The notes under the pieces are model-generated. The model searched no databases and had not been told where the DNA came from. It worked only from the letters and a program-made list of their open reading frames with translations. 64,000 nt of DNA from Chloroflexota bacterium (lineage in GTDB: Bacteria > Chloroflexota > UBA6077 > FW602-bin22 > CADDYW01): positions 1 to 64,000 of the forward strand of contig CADDYW010000004.1 in assembly GCA_902810745.1 (NCBI GenBank). Direction: 5' to 3'. Of the stretch, positions 8,352-16,813 are shown piece by piece. The translations under genes were made by a program, and so were the position numbers. The number at the start of each line of letters is the position of its first letter. Position 1 is the first letter of the stretch.

Positions 8352-9713
8352 ATGAGCCATCGATCGAACCGGACCGTCGCCCTGACGACGCTGGGCTGCA
8401 AGGTGAATCAGGCCGATTCTGACGAGTGGCTGCGCCAGTTCAGCGCCCGCGGCTACGACATCGTCGACTTCGACTCGGTCGCGGATGTGTACATTGTCAA
8501 CACCTGCACGGTGACGCACGTCGCCGATCGGAAGTCGCGCCAGCTCCTGCGCCACGCGCGGCGTCAGAACCCCGCCGGGCTCGTCGTGGCCACCGGCTGT
8601 TATGCTTCGGTCGCCCCGGATGAGCTGGCGCGAATGGTCGAGGTCGATCTGATCATCGGAGATAAGGATAAGCCGCGACTCGTCGAGCTGGTCCACGACG
8701 CTCTCGAAGGCGACGAGGAGCAGCCGCTCGAGGCACTGGCGGGAGCGCTCCGCGTCTTCGGCCCGCGCCACCGAGCTTTCGTGAAAATCTCCGATGGCTG
8801 CAACAAGTTCTGCGCCTTCTGCATCGTGCCGTACGCGCGAGGGCGCACCCGCAGCGTCGATCCTGACCTGATCCTCCAACGCGTTCACTCGCTCGTCGCC
8901 GGCGGCTATCGGGAGATCGTCCTGACCGCTGTCCACATGGGGAATTACGGGCAGGATCTCAATCCGCGCACGACGCTACGTCAGCTCATTCAGCGGATTC
9001 TCGACGAGACAGCGGTGGAGCGGTTGCGTATCTCGTCCATTGAACCCGAGGACTTCGATGAAAATCTGCTCTCTCTCTGGAGCAACCGTCGACTGTGTCG
9101 TCACTTTCATCTCGCGCTCGACAGCGGCTGCGATACGACCTTGCGTCGCATGCGGCGTCGCTATCAGACCGCGGACTTTCGTCGGCTCGTCTCCCGTATT
9201 CGGGACGCCGTTCCCGACGTCGCGATCACCACGGACGTGATCGTCGGCTTTCCCGGCGAGACTGACGAGGAGTACGCTGCCAGTCGTGAGTTCGTCGAAT
9301 CGCTGGAGTTCGCGCAGATTCACGTCTTTCCGTACTCGCCGCGCCGTCACACTGTCGCGGCCAGGCTTCCGAACCAGGTCGATCCCGAGACGAAGCACCG
9401 CCGGACCGAAGATATGCTCGCGATCGCCGAGGCAAGTGCTCGGAGTTTCCGCGAACAGTTCGTGGGACGTTCTCTCGCCGTGCTGTTCGAGGGACTGTCG
9501 CCACCCATCGACAACGAGCGGCTGTGGGAGGGATTGACGGATAACTACCTGCGCGTCCGTGTCCCGTGCACGGATAACCTGACGAACGCCATCGTCGACG
9601 TCCAGCTTGATCGTGCGACGACGGATGGTATGATCGGTCACGTAGTGGGACCAGTCTCGGTGGGGACGCCGATCCCAGTGAGACCGCTGACGCTGACTTC
9701 GGCCAGCCGCTGA
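8352..9713 (+). CDS. mtaB: tRNA t6A37 methylthiotransferase (radical SAM)
   Basis: A 453-residue radical-SAM methylthiotransferase. The N-terminal UPF0004 domain starts TTLGCKVNQADSD, includes NTCTVTHVADRKSRQ and ATGCYA, and carries the auxiliary-cluster cysteines. The radical-SAM motif is CNKFCAFCIVP (CxxxCxxC). A TRAM-like RNA-binding tail follows. The 'CKVNQxDS' start is typical of MtaB, which makes ms2t6A on tRNAs reading ANN codons, as opposed to MiaB or RimO. It starts 8 bases after rsmE. Confidence 0.92.
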   Translation: MSHRSNRTVALTTLGCKVNQADSDEWLRQFSARGYDIVDFDSVADVYIVNTCTVTHVADRKSRQLLRHARRQNPAGLVVATGCYASVAPDELARMVEVDLIIGDKDKPRLVELVHDALEGDEEQPLEALAGALRVFGPRHRAFVKISDGCNKFCAFCIVPYARGRTRSVDPDLILQRVHSLVAGGYREIVLTAVHMGNYGQDLNPRTTLRQLIQRILDETAVERLRISSIEPEDFDENLLSLWSNRRLCRHFHLALDSGCDTTLRRMRRRYQTADFRRLVSRIRDAVPDVAITTDVIVGFPGETDEEYAASREFVESLEFAQIHVFPYSPRRHTVAARLPNQVDPETKHRRTEDMLAIAEASARSFREQFVGRSLAVLFEGLSPPIDNERLWEGLTDNYLRVRVPCTDNLTNAIVDVQLDRATTDGMIGHVVGPVSVGTPIPVRPLTLTSASR

Positions 9714-9873
9714 AAGTTCGTCTGGAGAAACGTGCAGCGGGTGACGAGAAGGCAACGTAGTATCGCGACGTCATACGCAACGCGTGCCCGACCAACGGCG
9801 CGACGCGCGCGCACGGTCCAGGGTGCGCGACAGTGAGCCTCGCCCCGTCGCGAGGAGGTGCAGGAGATGATTG

Positions 9874-10215
9874 ATGGCGTGTATCTTCTGTGAGATTATC
9901 GCTGGACGGGTTCCCGGGAAGATCGTTTACACTAGTCCTGACGTGACTGCCTTTCGGGATATCAACCCGCAGGCACCGACGCACGTGCTGATCATACCGA
10001 ATCGCCACATCGCCTCTGCGCTCGAGATCGGCGCGTCGGACGCCGTGCTCCTGGGGCGCCTGTTTGAGGTGGCGAACGAACTGGCACGCAAGGAGGGTAT
10101 CGCGGAAGAGGGCTACCGCATCGTGATCAACGTGGGGCCGAATGGAGGTCAGACGGTGGGACATCTCCACCTGCACCTGCTGGGAGGCCGCCGGATGACC
10201 TGGCCCCCCGGTTGA
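9874..10215 (+). CDS. HIT-family nucleotide hydrolase/transferase
   Basis: A 113-residue histidine-triad protein of the HINT type, which hydrolyses adenosine phosphoramidates and related nucleotides. The start MACIFCEIIAG and the C-terminal GGQTVGHLHLHLLGGRRM (HxHxHxx active site) are diagnostic. CAGGAG lies 7 bases before the ATG. About 160 bases separate it from mtaB; nothing else was recognised there. Confidence 0.94.
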   Translation: MACIFCEIIAGRVPGKIVYTSPDVTAFRDINPQAPTHVLIIPNRHIASALEIGASDAVLLGRLFEVANELARKEGIAEEGYRIVINVGPNGGQTVGHLHLHLLGGRRMTWPPG

Positions 10216-10277
10216 TGCATCTCGAATCAAGCTACTGTGAAGTGCGCCGATGAGTAGTGTGATTCAGGAGGACGAAA

Positions 10278-10427
10278 ATGGGAAACAAAGATCGACCGGC
10301 TCGAATGCAGAAGAAACCCAAGAAGGACGCGAAGCTCAAGTCGATTACGACGCACGAGGAATCTCCAGCGATGGCCGTGGAGGTGATCAAGCGAAGGCGC
10401 AAGGAGCGTCTCCCGGAGGAGGAGTAA
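10278..10427 (+). CDS. Lysine-rich micro-protein (49 aa), unknown function
   Basis: A 49-residue basic protein that starts MGNKDRPARMQKKPKKDAKL and ends in a charged RRRKERLPEEE tail. CAGGAGGAC lies just upstream of the ATG, an excellent ribosome site. Its codons are about three-quarters G or C at the third position, whereas the overlapping longer frame that reads through here is AT-ending and disordered, so this is the real coding frame. No family was recognised; the composition suggests nucleic-acid or ribosome contact. It probably forms an operon with the FecR-like gene. Confidence 0.7.
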   Translation: MGNKDRPARMQKKPKKDAKLKSITTHEESPAMAVEVIKRRRKERLPEEE

Positions 10428-10447
10428 TCGAACGCGACGCCGAGCGA

Positions 10448-11602
10448 TTGGCGTGGACCGTCCTCGGCGTCTCCTTCCTGATCCTCTGCCTGCTCGTGGT
10501 GTCGGTCCCTCAGGCGGTTCGCTGGTACCTTGCCCACGCGATGAGCGATCGGCCGATCAGGCTCGAGGTGAACAAGGGCACTGCCTTCTGGCTTCCTGCC
10601 GGTAGCCGGCAGGAGGTCAACGCGGTCAACGACACCCTGGTCTCGGCTGGCGGCCAGATCCGGACCGCTGGCGACTCACGCGCGTTCCTCTCACTGTTCG
10701 ACGGCAGTAACGCTCAGCTCTGGCCAGATACGACGCTCCGAGTCGTCTCCTCTCAATCGACCACGTACGGCGCAAACGATACGTCTATCATCCTGGCCCA
10801 GGATCGGGGCCACGCGCGCTATAACGTCGCGCTACCTCAGACCGTCTCGCGTCACTTCGAGGTGCAGACCCCGCAAGCCAATATCCTCCTGCGCGAGGGC
10901 AGCTACAAGGTCGAGGTCGACGATAGCCTCACGGTCGTGACTGTCAGCGACGGCTCCGCGACGGTCAGCGCTAACAATCGCGCGGTCGAGGCGCTACGCG
11001 GCGAATGGGTGAAGGTTCCGACCAAGGGATTTCCGACGAAGCCGGAGTCCAGCATCCACAATCTGATCGACAACGGCGACTTCAGCCATGGCTGGGAAGG
11101 CTGGCAGTCCGGAAATCGTGGCGTGGAGGACAACGTCGTCGGGAGCGCCACGATCGGTCAGGCGGATAACCGATCATTCGTCGAGTTTCAGCGGACCGGT
11201 TCAGACAAGCACGCGGAGACGTTCATTCACCGGATCGTCAATCAGGACGTGTCCGATTATGGTGTCCTCAAGTTCACCCTTCAGCTCAAGATCAGCGAGC
11301 AATCCCTCTCGGGCGGCGGGATCCTCGGCACCGAGTACCCACTCATCACCCGCATCCACTATCGGGATTCAGCGGGAAATGAGCAGGACTGGTGGCACGG
11401 GTTCTACATCCAGAACGACGATAACCACCCAACTCCGAATGCCGACGCGGTCATCGCAAATCAGTGGTACGACTGGAGCTTCGACCTTCTGAACTCGAGC
11501 GTGGTGTCCCCGCGCCCGGCCGAGATTCTCTGGATCGAGATCGCCGCGTCTGGCCACGGCTACAAGAGCGACGTGGCCAACGTGGAGCTGCTGGCGGATT
11601 GA
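10448..11602 (+). CDS. Membrane-anchored FecR-like domain protein
   Basis: A protein of about 384 residues with a single N-terminal transmembrane segment (about residues 1-26) and an extracytoplasmic part. Residues about 35-200 look like a FecR domain: an early INTRAGxxARxxL-like strand pattern (IRTAGDSRAFLSLFDGSNAQLWPDTTLRVV), RHFEVQTPQANILLREGSYKVEV, then TVVTVSDGSATVSA. The C-terminal half (FSHGWEGWQSGN, SFVEFQRTG) resembles a carbohydrate-binding jelly-roll domain. The start is uncertain: the frame is open back to an ATG at 10250, but that stretch overlaps the preceding micro-gene and looks non-coding. The TTG at 10448 is offered as the first plausible start; no ribosome site decides it. 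Confidence 0.65.
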   Translation: MAWTVLGVSFLILCLLVVSVPQAVRWYLAHAMSDRPIRLEVNKGTAFWLPAGSRQEVNAVNDTLVSAGGQIRTAGDSRAFLSLFDGSNAQLWPDTTLRVVSSQSTTYGANDTSIILAQDRGHARYNVALPQTVSRHFEVQTPQANILLREGSYKVEVDDSLTVVTVSDGSATVSANNRAVEALRGEWVKVPTKGFPTKPESSIHNLIDNGDFSHGWEGWQSGNRGVEDNVVGSATIGQADNRSFVEFQRTGSDKHAETFIHRIVNQDVSDYGVLKFTLQLKISEQSLSGGGILGTEYPLITRIHYRDSAGNEQDWWHGFYIQNDDNHPTPNADAVIANQWYDWSFDLLNSSVVSPRPAEILWIEIAASGHGYKSDVANVELLAD

Positions 11603-11685
11603 GACGTGGACAGAACGCGTGAGCGCTGGCGCAGGACGCGGGGCGCGGTCAGGGGCTGGTACCCAGACATCCCACGGAGAAGGTC

Positions 11686-13971
11686 CTAGGAGAGATCGCG
11701 AGCGACCGAGCGGACACCCTTGATCCGTTCCAATCGTGCCAGCAGGCGGCTGAGCGTGCGGAGATCCGAGATCTCCAGGGTTGCCTTGATCGTCGCGGTG
11801 TGATCCGGATGGGTCACTGCACTGACCGAGGTCATGTTGATCCGATCCTCGGCAACCATCGCGGCGACGTCGCGAAGCAGCCCATCACGATCCCACGCCT
11901 CGAGACGGATCGTCGCCGGAACGACGGTCTGGTGGCGACCCCATTCGACGCTCACCAAACGCTCCCGGTCAGTCAGATGTCTGACGTTTGGACAATCGAC
12001 CCGATGGACCGTCACTCCGTTTCCACGGGTGACAAAGCCGACGACGCGATCGCCGGGAACGGGACTGCAGCAGCGAGCTAGCCGCGTGAGAACGTCGCCG
12101 ACCCCCATGACGTGCAGCCCCTCGACGACCGACTCGGCCGTGGTCGAGGGCGCGGTGATAGGGAGGTCCTCGTCGGACGCGCTATCGCCGCCCGCCAGCC
12201 GGATGGCCACGCTTTGCGCGCTGAGCTCTCCGCAGCCAACCGCCGCGTACAGGTCGTCGACACGCTCAAGCTTGAACTGCGGGAGCACGTCCTCGACCTT
12301 GGCGTGGGTCAGACCGAGACGGGCTAGCTCTTTCTCGAGCAGATCCTTGCCACGCTCGATGTTCTCGGCACGCTCCTGCCGCTTGAACCACTGCCGGATC
12401 TTCTCACGTGCGTGGGCAGTCTTGACGTAGCCAAGGTTCGGATTGAGCCAGTCTCGACTCGGGCCACGGGGGGCCTTCGACGTGACGATCTCGACGATAT
12501 CGCCATTGCGGATCTGATAATCGAGCGATACCAGCCGTCCGTTGACCTTCGCGCCAACACACCGGTGCCCGATATCGGTGTGGATGCGGTAGGCGAAATC
12601 CAGCGGCGTCGACCCCGCCGGAAGCTCGCGAAGCTCGCCACGCGGCGTGAAAACGTAGACCTGATCGCGGAAAACGTCCGACTTGAGCGACTCGACAAAC
12701 TCCTGGGCCGTTCCGGACATCTCGGTCTGCCAGTCCAGCAGCTGTCGGATCCAGGCAATACGCTCCTCGAACTTCAGGTCGCGAGCTCGCCCCTCCTTGT
12801 ATCGCCAGTGCGCGGCCACTCCGTACTCGGCATCGCGATGCATCTCCTCGGTGCGAATCTGGACCTCGAGTGCTTTTCCTCCCGGCCCCATGACGGTGGT
12901 GTGGAGCGATCGATAACCGTTTTCCTTCGGCACCGCGATGTAATCACGAAAGCCAGTTTCACCGGTTGGCGTCGGAATCGGTACCCAGGTCTGGTGCACG
13001 ACGCCGAGCGCGGTATAGCAGTCAGCTTCGGTTCCGCTGATGATGACCCGCACACCGAGAAGATCGTGCAGCTGAGTAACGTCGAGTCCGGTGCGCAGCG
13101 TCTTGCGATAGATACTGTAGATGTGCTTCGGGCGACCTACGACCTGGGCGCGCAGACCAGCCCGCTCCAGCTCGGCTGATAGCTGAGCGGCCGCCTGGGC
13201 GATGTAACGTTCGCGCTCGGCTCGCGTCGCCGCGAGTGCCCGAGAGATCCGGCGATAGACAATCGGCTCGAGGTGACGGAACGCGAGGTCTTCGAGCTGC
13301 CATTTGACCTGCCAGATGCCCAGACGAGCGGCGAGTGGCGCGTAGATCTCCATCGTCTCCCGCGCGATGCGTGTCCGTCGCTCCGGCTCCAGGGCCTGAA
13401 GCGTCCGCATATTGTGGACACGATCCGCCAGCTTGATGAGGACGACACGGATGTCGTCGGCCATCGCGAGGAACAGCTTGCGAAGGTTCTCGGCCTGGAT
13501 CGCCTGTGCCTTCGCGCGGTCGCGGCGGCGTGAATCGCTCGGGTCAACCGGCGTGAGATCGGCAAAGCCGATCGTGCTGAGCTTGGTCACTCCCTCGACC
13601 AGGCGCGCTACTTCGTCCCCGAACTCGTCCCGCAGAGATTCGGCGGTAACCGTCGTATCTTCAAGGACGTCGTGAAGGATGGCCGCGGCGATGGGAACCG
13701 CTTCGAGGTGGAAGTCGGCAAGAATCTGCGCCGTTTCGATGCAGTGGGTAATGAAGGGCTCGCCGCTCTCGCGGACCTGTCCCTCGTGGGCAGCGCTGGC
13801 ACGCGCAAACGCGCGCTCGATCAGCTCAATCCCTGATTCGGGCAGGTACGTGCGCGTCGTCCGAATCAGGCGGGCGAGCAGCGGGACCGTCTTGACGGCG
13901 TGAGAAGTTTCGCCGTCTACCGCGCCATCGACGACTGAATCATCGTGGACGACGCTCGGGAGCGATTGCAC
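11686..13971 (-). CDS. rel: Bifunctional (p)ppGpp synthetase/hydrolase (Rel/SpoT family)
   Basis: A protein of about 761 residues controlling the stringent response. The HD hydrolase domain (ILHDVLEDT near residue 90) is intact. The synthetase domain follows (LHDLLGVRVIISG, FRDYIAVPKENGYRSLHTT), then a TGS domain (VFTPRGELRELPAGSTPLDF), a zinc-finger/helical region with CCSPVPGD, and a C-terminal ACT domain. Both active sites look complete, so it should make and degrade (p)ppGpp. A GTG at 13980 is also in frame, but GAGGGGG lies 8 bases before the GTG at 13971. It is convergent with the FecR-like gene. Confidence 0.95.
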   Translation of the reverse strand: MQSLPSVVHDDSVVDGAVDGETSHAVKTVPLLARLIRTTRTYLPESGIELIERAFARASAAHEGQVRESGEPFITHCIETAQILADFHLEAVPIAAAILHDVLEDTTVTAESLRDEFGDEVARLVEGVTKLSTIGFADLTPVDPSDSRRRDRAKAQAIQAENLRKLFLAMADDIRVVLIKLADRVHNMRTLQALEPERRTRIARETMEIYAPLAARLGIWQVKWQLEDLAFRHLEPIVYRRISRALAATRAERERYIAQAAAQLSAELERAGLRAQVVGRPKHIYSIYRKTLRTGLDVTQLHDLLGVRVIISGTEADCYTALGVVHQTWVPIPTPTGETGFRDYIAVPKENGYRSLHTTVMGPGGKALEVQIRTEEMHRDAEYGVAAHWRYKEGRARDLKFEERIAWIRQLLDWQTEMSGTAQEFVESLKSDVFRDQVYVFTPRGELRELPAGSTPLDFAYRIHTDIGHRCVGAKVNGRLVSLDYQIRNGDIVEIVTSKAPRGPSRDWLNPNLGYVKTAHAREKIRQWFKRQERAENIERGKDLLEKELARLGLTHAKVEDVLPQFKLERVDDLYAAVGCGELSAQSVAIRLAGGDSASDEDLPITAPSTTAESVVEGLHVMGVGDVLTRLARCCSPVPGDRVVGFVTRGNGVTVHRVDCPNVRHLTDRERLVSVEWGRHQTVVPATIRLEAWDRDGLLRDVAAMVAEDRINMTSVSAVTHPDHTATIKATLEISDLRTLSRLLARLERIKGVRSVARDLS

Positions 13972-14051
13972 GTGTCCCACCCCCTCGCCGATGCGCTTCC
14001 GGTCCGTCGATTCACCACTCAGCTTCTAGCTCCAGTGGATGCTCTGGTCAG

Positions 14052-14081
14052 AGTATACCCCAAGCACCTTCTCGACCGCAA
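14052..14081 (-). promoter_or_regulatory. Promoter of rel
   Basis: On the minus strand TTGCGG (14076-14081) and TATACT (14052-14057) have an 18-base spacer. The rel start lies about 75 bases downstream. It is back to back with the promoter of the divergent membrane-protein gene. Confidence 0.6.
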
Positions 14082-14106
14082 TGGAACCGAACGTTCGCTC
14101 GTCTCG

Positions 14107-14115
14107 TGATATAAT
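14107..14115 (+). promoter_or_regulatory. Extended -10 promoter of the membrane-protein gene
   Basis: TGATATAAT at 14107-14115 is a perfect extended -10 (TGnTATAAT). No good -35 is visible at the expected place, which is usual for extended -10 promoters. Confidence 0.55.
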
Positions 14116-14151
14116 CAATCCACCGGAACGCTTTGGGAGAAGGGTGGGAGG

Positions 14152-14913
14152 TTGTCTTCGCACGAGCGGCTGGCGAGCATCGTTAGCCTCGTGACTCTTG
14201 GCCTGGGCGCATCGCTGGTCATGAGCCCCCCGCTCGTCTGGGGGTTTCTGGCCCTGCTCATCCTGACGACCTGCGTTGGTACCGGCCAGATCCTACGGTC
14301 ATCTCCTCTGGCCGCCGATGGCGAGATCAGCATCGTGGTGTTCGTCCTGCCAGCACTTATCGTCCTGGGAGGATTTCTTTTCCTGCGAACACCGCCGCTC
14401 GACCATGGCGCAGGGATCGCGGTCGGACTGTTCGCGACGGCTGTGCTCCTGGCGGTCTCACTGTACGCAGAGGAGCAGACCAGTCGTGCGAGTAGCCCGG
14501 GCTACCGGCGGGCCCGCCTCGTGCTGAATCTGATCGCCTGGATTATCGCGTTCGCGCTATTCAGTGCGATCTTCGCGCCAAAAGTGCGAAGCATGGTATC
14601 CGCGACGGCTATCCTCGTCGCGAGCGCACTCATCGCGGCGGAGCTGTTTCGCGGCTCGGCTCGCGGCTCGCTTCATCCGATCTACGTGGGTGTGGTGGCG
14701 CTTGTGCTCGGCCAGGTCACCTGGGCGCTCAACTACTGGGTGCTCGGGGCGCTCGCAGGTGGGGCGATCCTTCTTCTGGTGTTCTATACGCTGACGGGGA
14801 TCATCCGTTCGTATCTTGATGGAACCCTTGGCGTCACCGTACTCAGCGAGCACCTGGCCGTGGCAGGAGCCGGCCTCCTCGCAGTCGTTGCCGGAGGACT
14901 TTGGCTGCGCTAG
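14152..14913 (+). CDS. Polytopic membrane protein, unknown function
   Basis: A 253-residue protein with about seven or eight hydrophobic segments: near residues 8-45, 60-82, 84-103, 124-145, 148-165, 180-200, 202-222 and 230-252. No catalytic or transport motif was recognised. The start is taken as the TTG at 14152, which follows AGAAGGG at a good distance. It is divergent from rel and precedes the TPR gene by about 180 bases, which has its own promoter. Function unknown. Confidence 0.7.
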   Translation: MSSHERLASIVSLVTLGLGASLVMSPPLVWGFLALLILTTCVGTGQILRSSPLAADGEISIVVFVLPALIVLGGFLFLRTPPLDHGAGIAVGLFATAVLLAVSLYAEEQTSRASSPGYRRARLVLNLIAWIIAFALFSAIFAPKVRSMVSATAILVASALIAAELFRGSARGSLHPIYVGVVALVLGQVTWALNYWVLGALAGGAILLLVFYTLTGIIRSYLDGTLGVTVLSEHLAVAGAGLLAVVAGGLWLR

Positions 14914-15019
14914 TCCTGGCACGAAATGTGCCGCGCCACCGCCATCTTGTAGGGCAATCCGCCGCCTCTCTGGCTCGCTGTCGACCCGACGGATACGACA
15001 CATACGGCGGACCAGAGCC

Positions 15020-15048
15020 TTGCAAACAAGGCAATGACGTCGTACAAT
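15020..15048 (+). promoter_or_regulatory. Promoter of the TPR-protein gene
   Basis: TTGCAA (15020-15025), a 17-base spacer and TACAAT (15043-15048). The predicted start of transcription is about 37 bases before the coding start. Confidence 0.7.
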
Positions 15049-15091
15049 TCCTCGCAACTTGTCACCCTGAACTGCCGTGAGGAGCACATAC

Positions 15092-15904
15092 ATGGCTAGC
15101 TTTCAAACAGAGGAACGAAGTAAGCTCCGACGACGCTGGGTTGAGCAGGCAATCGCTCTGGCGATGCAGAATCGCTGGGAAGAGGCCGCGAAAGTGAACC
15201 AGTCGATCCTGGATCTCTTCCCGAATGACACCGATGCTCTGAATCGCCTTGGCCGCGCGCTGACCGAGCTGGGTCGCTACCGCGAGGCGCGCGACGCTTA
15301 CCAGAAGACGATCCAGCTGGATCCTACGAACACCATCGCGCGCAAAAATCTGTCGCGCCTGGAGACGCTGAAGGTCGAGGAGGCGCCGCCGACCCGCGAG
15401 AAGGTTGATCCCCGCATGTTCATCGCGGAGACGGGCAAGACGGGCGTCGTCTCCCTGGTCCACCCCGCACCGCGGGATGTGCTGGCTAAGGTGGCTGCTG
15501 GAGATCAGGTGCGGCTTCGAGTCGATGGTCGCAGCCTGGCAGTAGAAACACTGAACGGAGAGTTCCTTGGCTATATCGATCCGAAGGTCGCTCAGAGGCT
15601 GGTCGATCTGATTCGGTCGGGTAACCAGTACTCTGCGGCGGTGATGGCCGTCGAGGAGGGAAACCTGCGGATCTTCCTCCGCGAGTCATATCAGGACCCG
15701 AGCAACATCGGCAAAATATCGTTCCCGGTGCGCGGCGAGGCGCCGGGGGTCCGCCCGTATATCCGCGATACATTGCTCAAGTACGAGCTCGAAGAAGAGG
15801 AGGAAGCCGAGGCAGAGGAAGCAGAGTTTGGAGCCGAGCACGAGGAAGAAGCGGAAGAGCTGCCTGAGATTCCCGACATCGATGACGAGCCGATTCCCGA
15901 GTGA
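15092..15904 (+). CDS. TPR-repeat protein with acidic tail
   Basis: A 270-residue soluble protein. Residues about 10-90 form two or three tetratricopeptide repeats (WEEAAKVNQSILDLFPNDTDALNRLGRA..., YREARDAYQKTIQLDPTNTIARKNL), which mediate protein contacts. The middle (about 110-205) has a beta-rich HIRAN-like or PUA-like look (GDQVRLRVDGRSLAVETLNGEFLGYI). The last 50 residues are highly acidic (EEEEEAEAEEAE). The ATG follows GAGGAG by 8 bases. No enzymatic motif is seen; a scaffold role is only a guess. Confidence 0.78.
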   Translation: MASFQTEERSKLRRRWVEQAIALAMQNRWEEAAKVNQSILDLFPNDTDALNRLGRALTELGRYREARDAYQKTIQLDPTNTIARKNLSRLETLKVEEAPPTREKVDPRMFIAETGKTGVVSLVHPAPRDVLAKVAAGDQVRLRVDGRSLAVETLNGEFLGYIDPKVAQRLVDLIRSGNQYSAAVMAVEEGNLRIFLRESYQDPSNIGKISFPVRGEAPGVRPYIRDTLLKYELEEEEEAEAEEAEFGAEHEEEAEELPEIPDIDDEPIPE

Positions 15905-16058
15905 TCCGCCGCCGGTCCGTGCGATGCGCGGGAAGCGGTGATGACTTCGGCTCGACGACGAGCGGGGAGCAGCTGTCGAGGGGTTAGAGCTTACTCGGCT
16001 GGCTACGGCGCGGACGTCGTACTGTCCCTCCGGAAAGTCATCTGAGGAGACGCGAGGG

Positions 16059-16087
16059 TTGGTGCGATCATCTCGATCGTGTATACT
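16059..16087 (+). promoter_or_regulatory. Promoter of the 27-residue lysine-rich gene
   Basis: TTGGTG (16059-16064), 17 bases, TATACT (16082-16087). Transcription should start about 20 bases before the micro-gene's GTG. Confidence 0.7.
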
Positions 16088-16114
16088 AGGATCAGCTCTC
16101 TAGGAGGTGCTGGC

Positions 16115-16198
16115 GTGGGAGATAAGAGCCCGAAGGCTGCTGAGAAGAAGAAGAAGCAGAAAGAAGCCAAGAAGGCTGACGGCGCCAAGAAGAAGTAG
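16115..16198 (+). CDS. Lysine-rich micro-protein (27 aa), unknown function
   Basis: A 27-residue peptide made mainly of Lys, Ala and Glu: it starts MGDKSPKAAEKKKKQKEAKK and ends with GAKKK. A TAGGAGG ribosome site sits 8 bases before the GTG. The unit is complete, with its own good promoter upstream and a perfect 20-bp hairpin terminator just after the stop. It resembles in composition the micro-protein at 10278. The length is small, so the evidence is the expression signals and not the sequence. Confidence 0.6.
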   Translation: MGDKSPKAAEKKKKQKEAKKADGAKKK

Positions 16199-16204
16199 GG
16201 CATC

Positions 16205-16249
16205 GAGCAGGTGAGGCTGGCTCGGTGGTCGAGCCAGCCTCACCTGCTC
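16205..16249. terminator. Perfect 20-bp inverted repeat, bidirectional terminator
   Basis: The arms 16205-16224 and 16230-16249 are perfectly complementary over 20 bases around a GTGGT loop, followed on the plus strand by TTCCTCCCT. It lies between the convergent micro-gene and SWIM gene and should end both transcripts. Confidence 0.8.
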
Positions 16250-16257
16250 TTCCTCCC

Positions 16258-16530
16258 TCACGCGGTCGTCACTGATGCGCTTGCCCCACTCGGTGCCGCG
16301 TCGCGGGGGAGCATCGGCGTGAGCAGCCGATGCAGCGCTAGCGTGTGACTACACACATTCCAGCCTGCGAAGAAGGCGCAGGTGCAGTGCCACTGATTGT
16401 TCGAGTACGAAACCACGTACTCGTCGTGCTCGCCGCGAAACGTCGCCTCGAAGCTCGAGAAGCGAACCCGTTCCGGTTCCTGTGCGTACCGCTTTGCCTT
16501 CTCAATCTTGCCGATCAGGCTCGAATGCAT
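16258..16530 (-). CDS. Small SWIM zinc-finger protein
   Basis: A protein of about 90 residues. The core W-HCTCAFFAGWNVCSHTLALHRL is a CxCxnCxH SWIM zinc finger, a fold that binds DNA or proteins. The rest is a short N-terminal helix (KIEKAKRYAQ) and two beta strands (RVRFSSFEATFRGEHDEYVVSY). The ATG at 16530 has AAGGGGG upstream; the frame is open to a GTG at 16581 but that overlaps a leader hairpin. Small stand-alone SWIM proteins of this sort are common in Chloroflexota; their role is unknown. Confidence 0.8.
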   Translation of the reverse strand: MHSSLIGKIEKAKRYAQEPERVRFSSFEATFRGEHDEYVVSYSNNQWHCTCAFFAGWNVCSHTLALHRLLTPMLPRDAAPSGASASVTTA

Positions 16531-16566
16531 CGCGACCCCCTTCATTAAATTCGCCAGAAAAGCAAA

Positions 16567-16599
16567 CGGGTATCGGGCCACGGTGTGCCCCGATACCCG
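16567..16599 (-). terminator. Terminator-like hairpin in the SWIM leader
   Basis: An 11-bp perfect stem (16567-16577 with 16589-16599) with an 11-base loop, followed on the minus strand by TTTGCTTTTCTGG. It lies about 37 bases upstream of the SWIM start and downstream of that gene's promoter, so it could act as an attenuator or end a leader RNA of about 110 bases. Confidence 0.5.
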
Positions 16600-16679
16600 C
16601 GTGGTTCGTTCGATCGCCTGGAGCCGCCCACGTTCTGGCAGCGCGCAATCGTTACCTTCCCCGTTCTTACCCTGGCATG

Positions 16680-16709
16680 ATTATACGTTTGCCGTCGAAC
16701 CGATGTCAA
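16680..16709 (-). promoter_or_regulatory. Consensus promoter reading towards the SWIM gene
   Basis: On the minus strand a perfect TTGACA (16704-16709) and a perfect TATAAT (16680-16685) are 18 bases apart, the strongest sigma-70-type promoter seen in the window. Transcription would start near 16673, about 140 bases before the SWIM start. Confidence 0.8.
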
Positions 16710-16813
16710 ACCGCGGACGTTCGCGCCCGGATCGCTTACGGCTCTCTAATACCATACTGTCGCAGGATGACCACGCTGACTGGCACACCCCCCGTCGGCG
16801 CTAGCCTCGGGGA

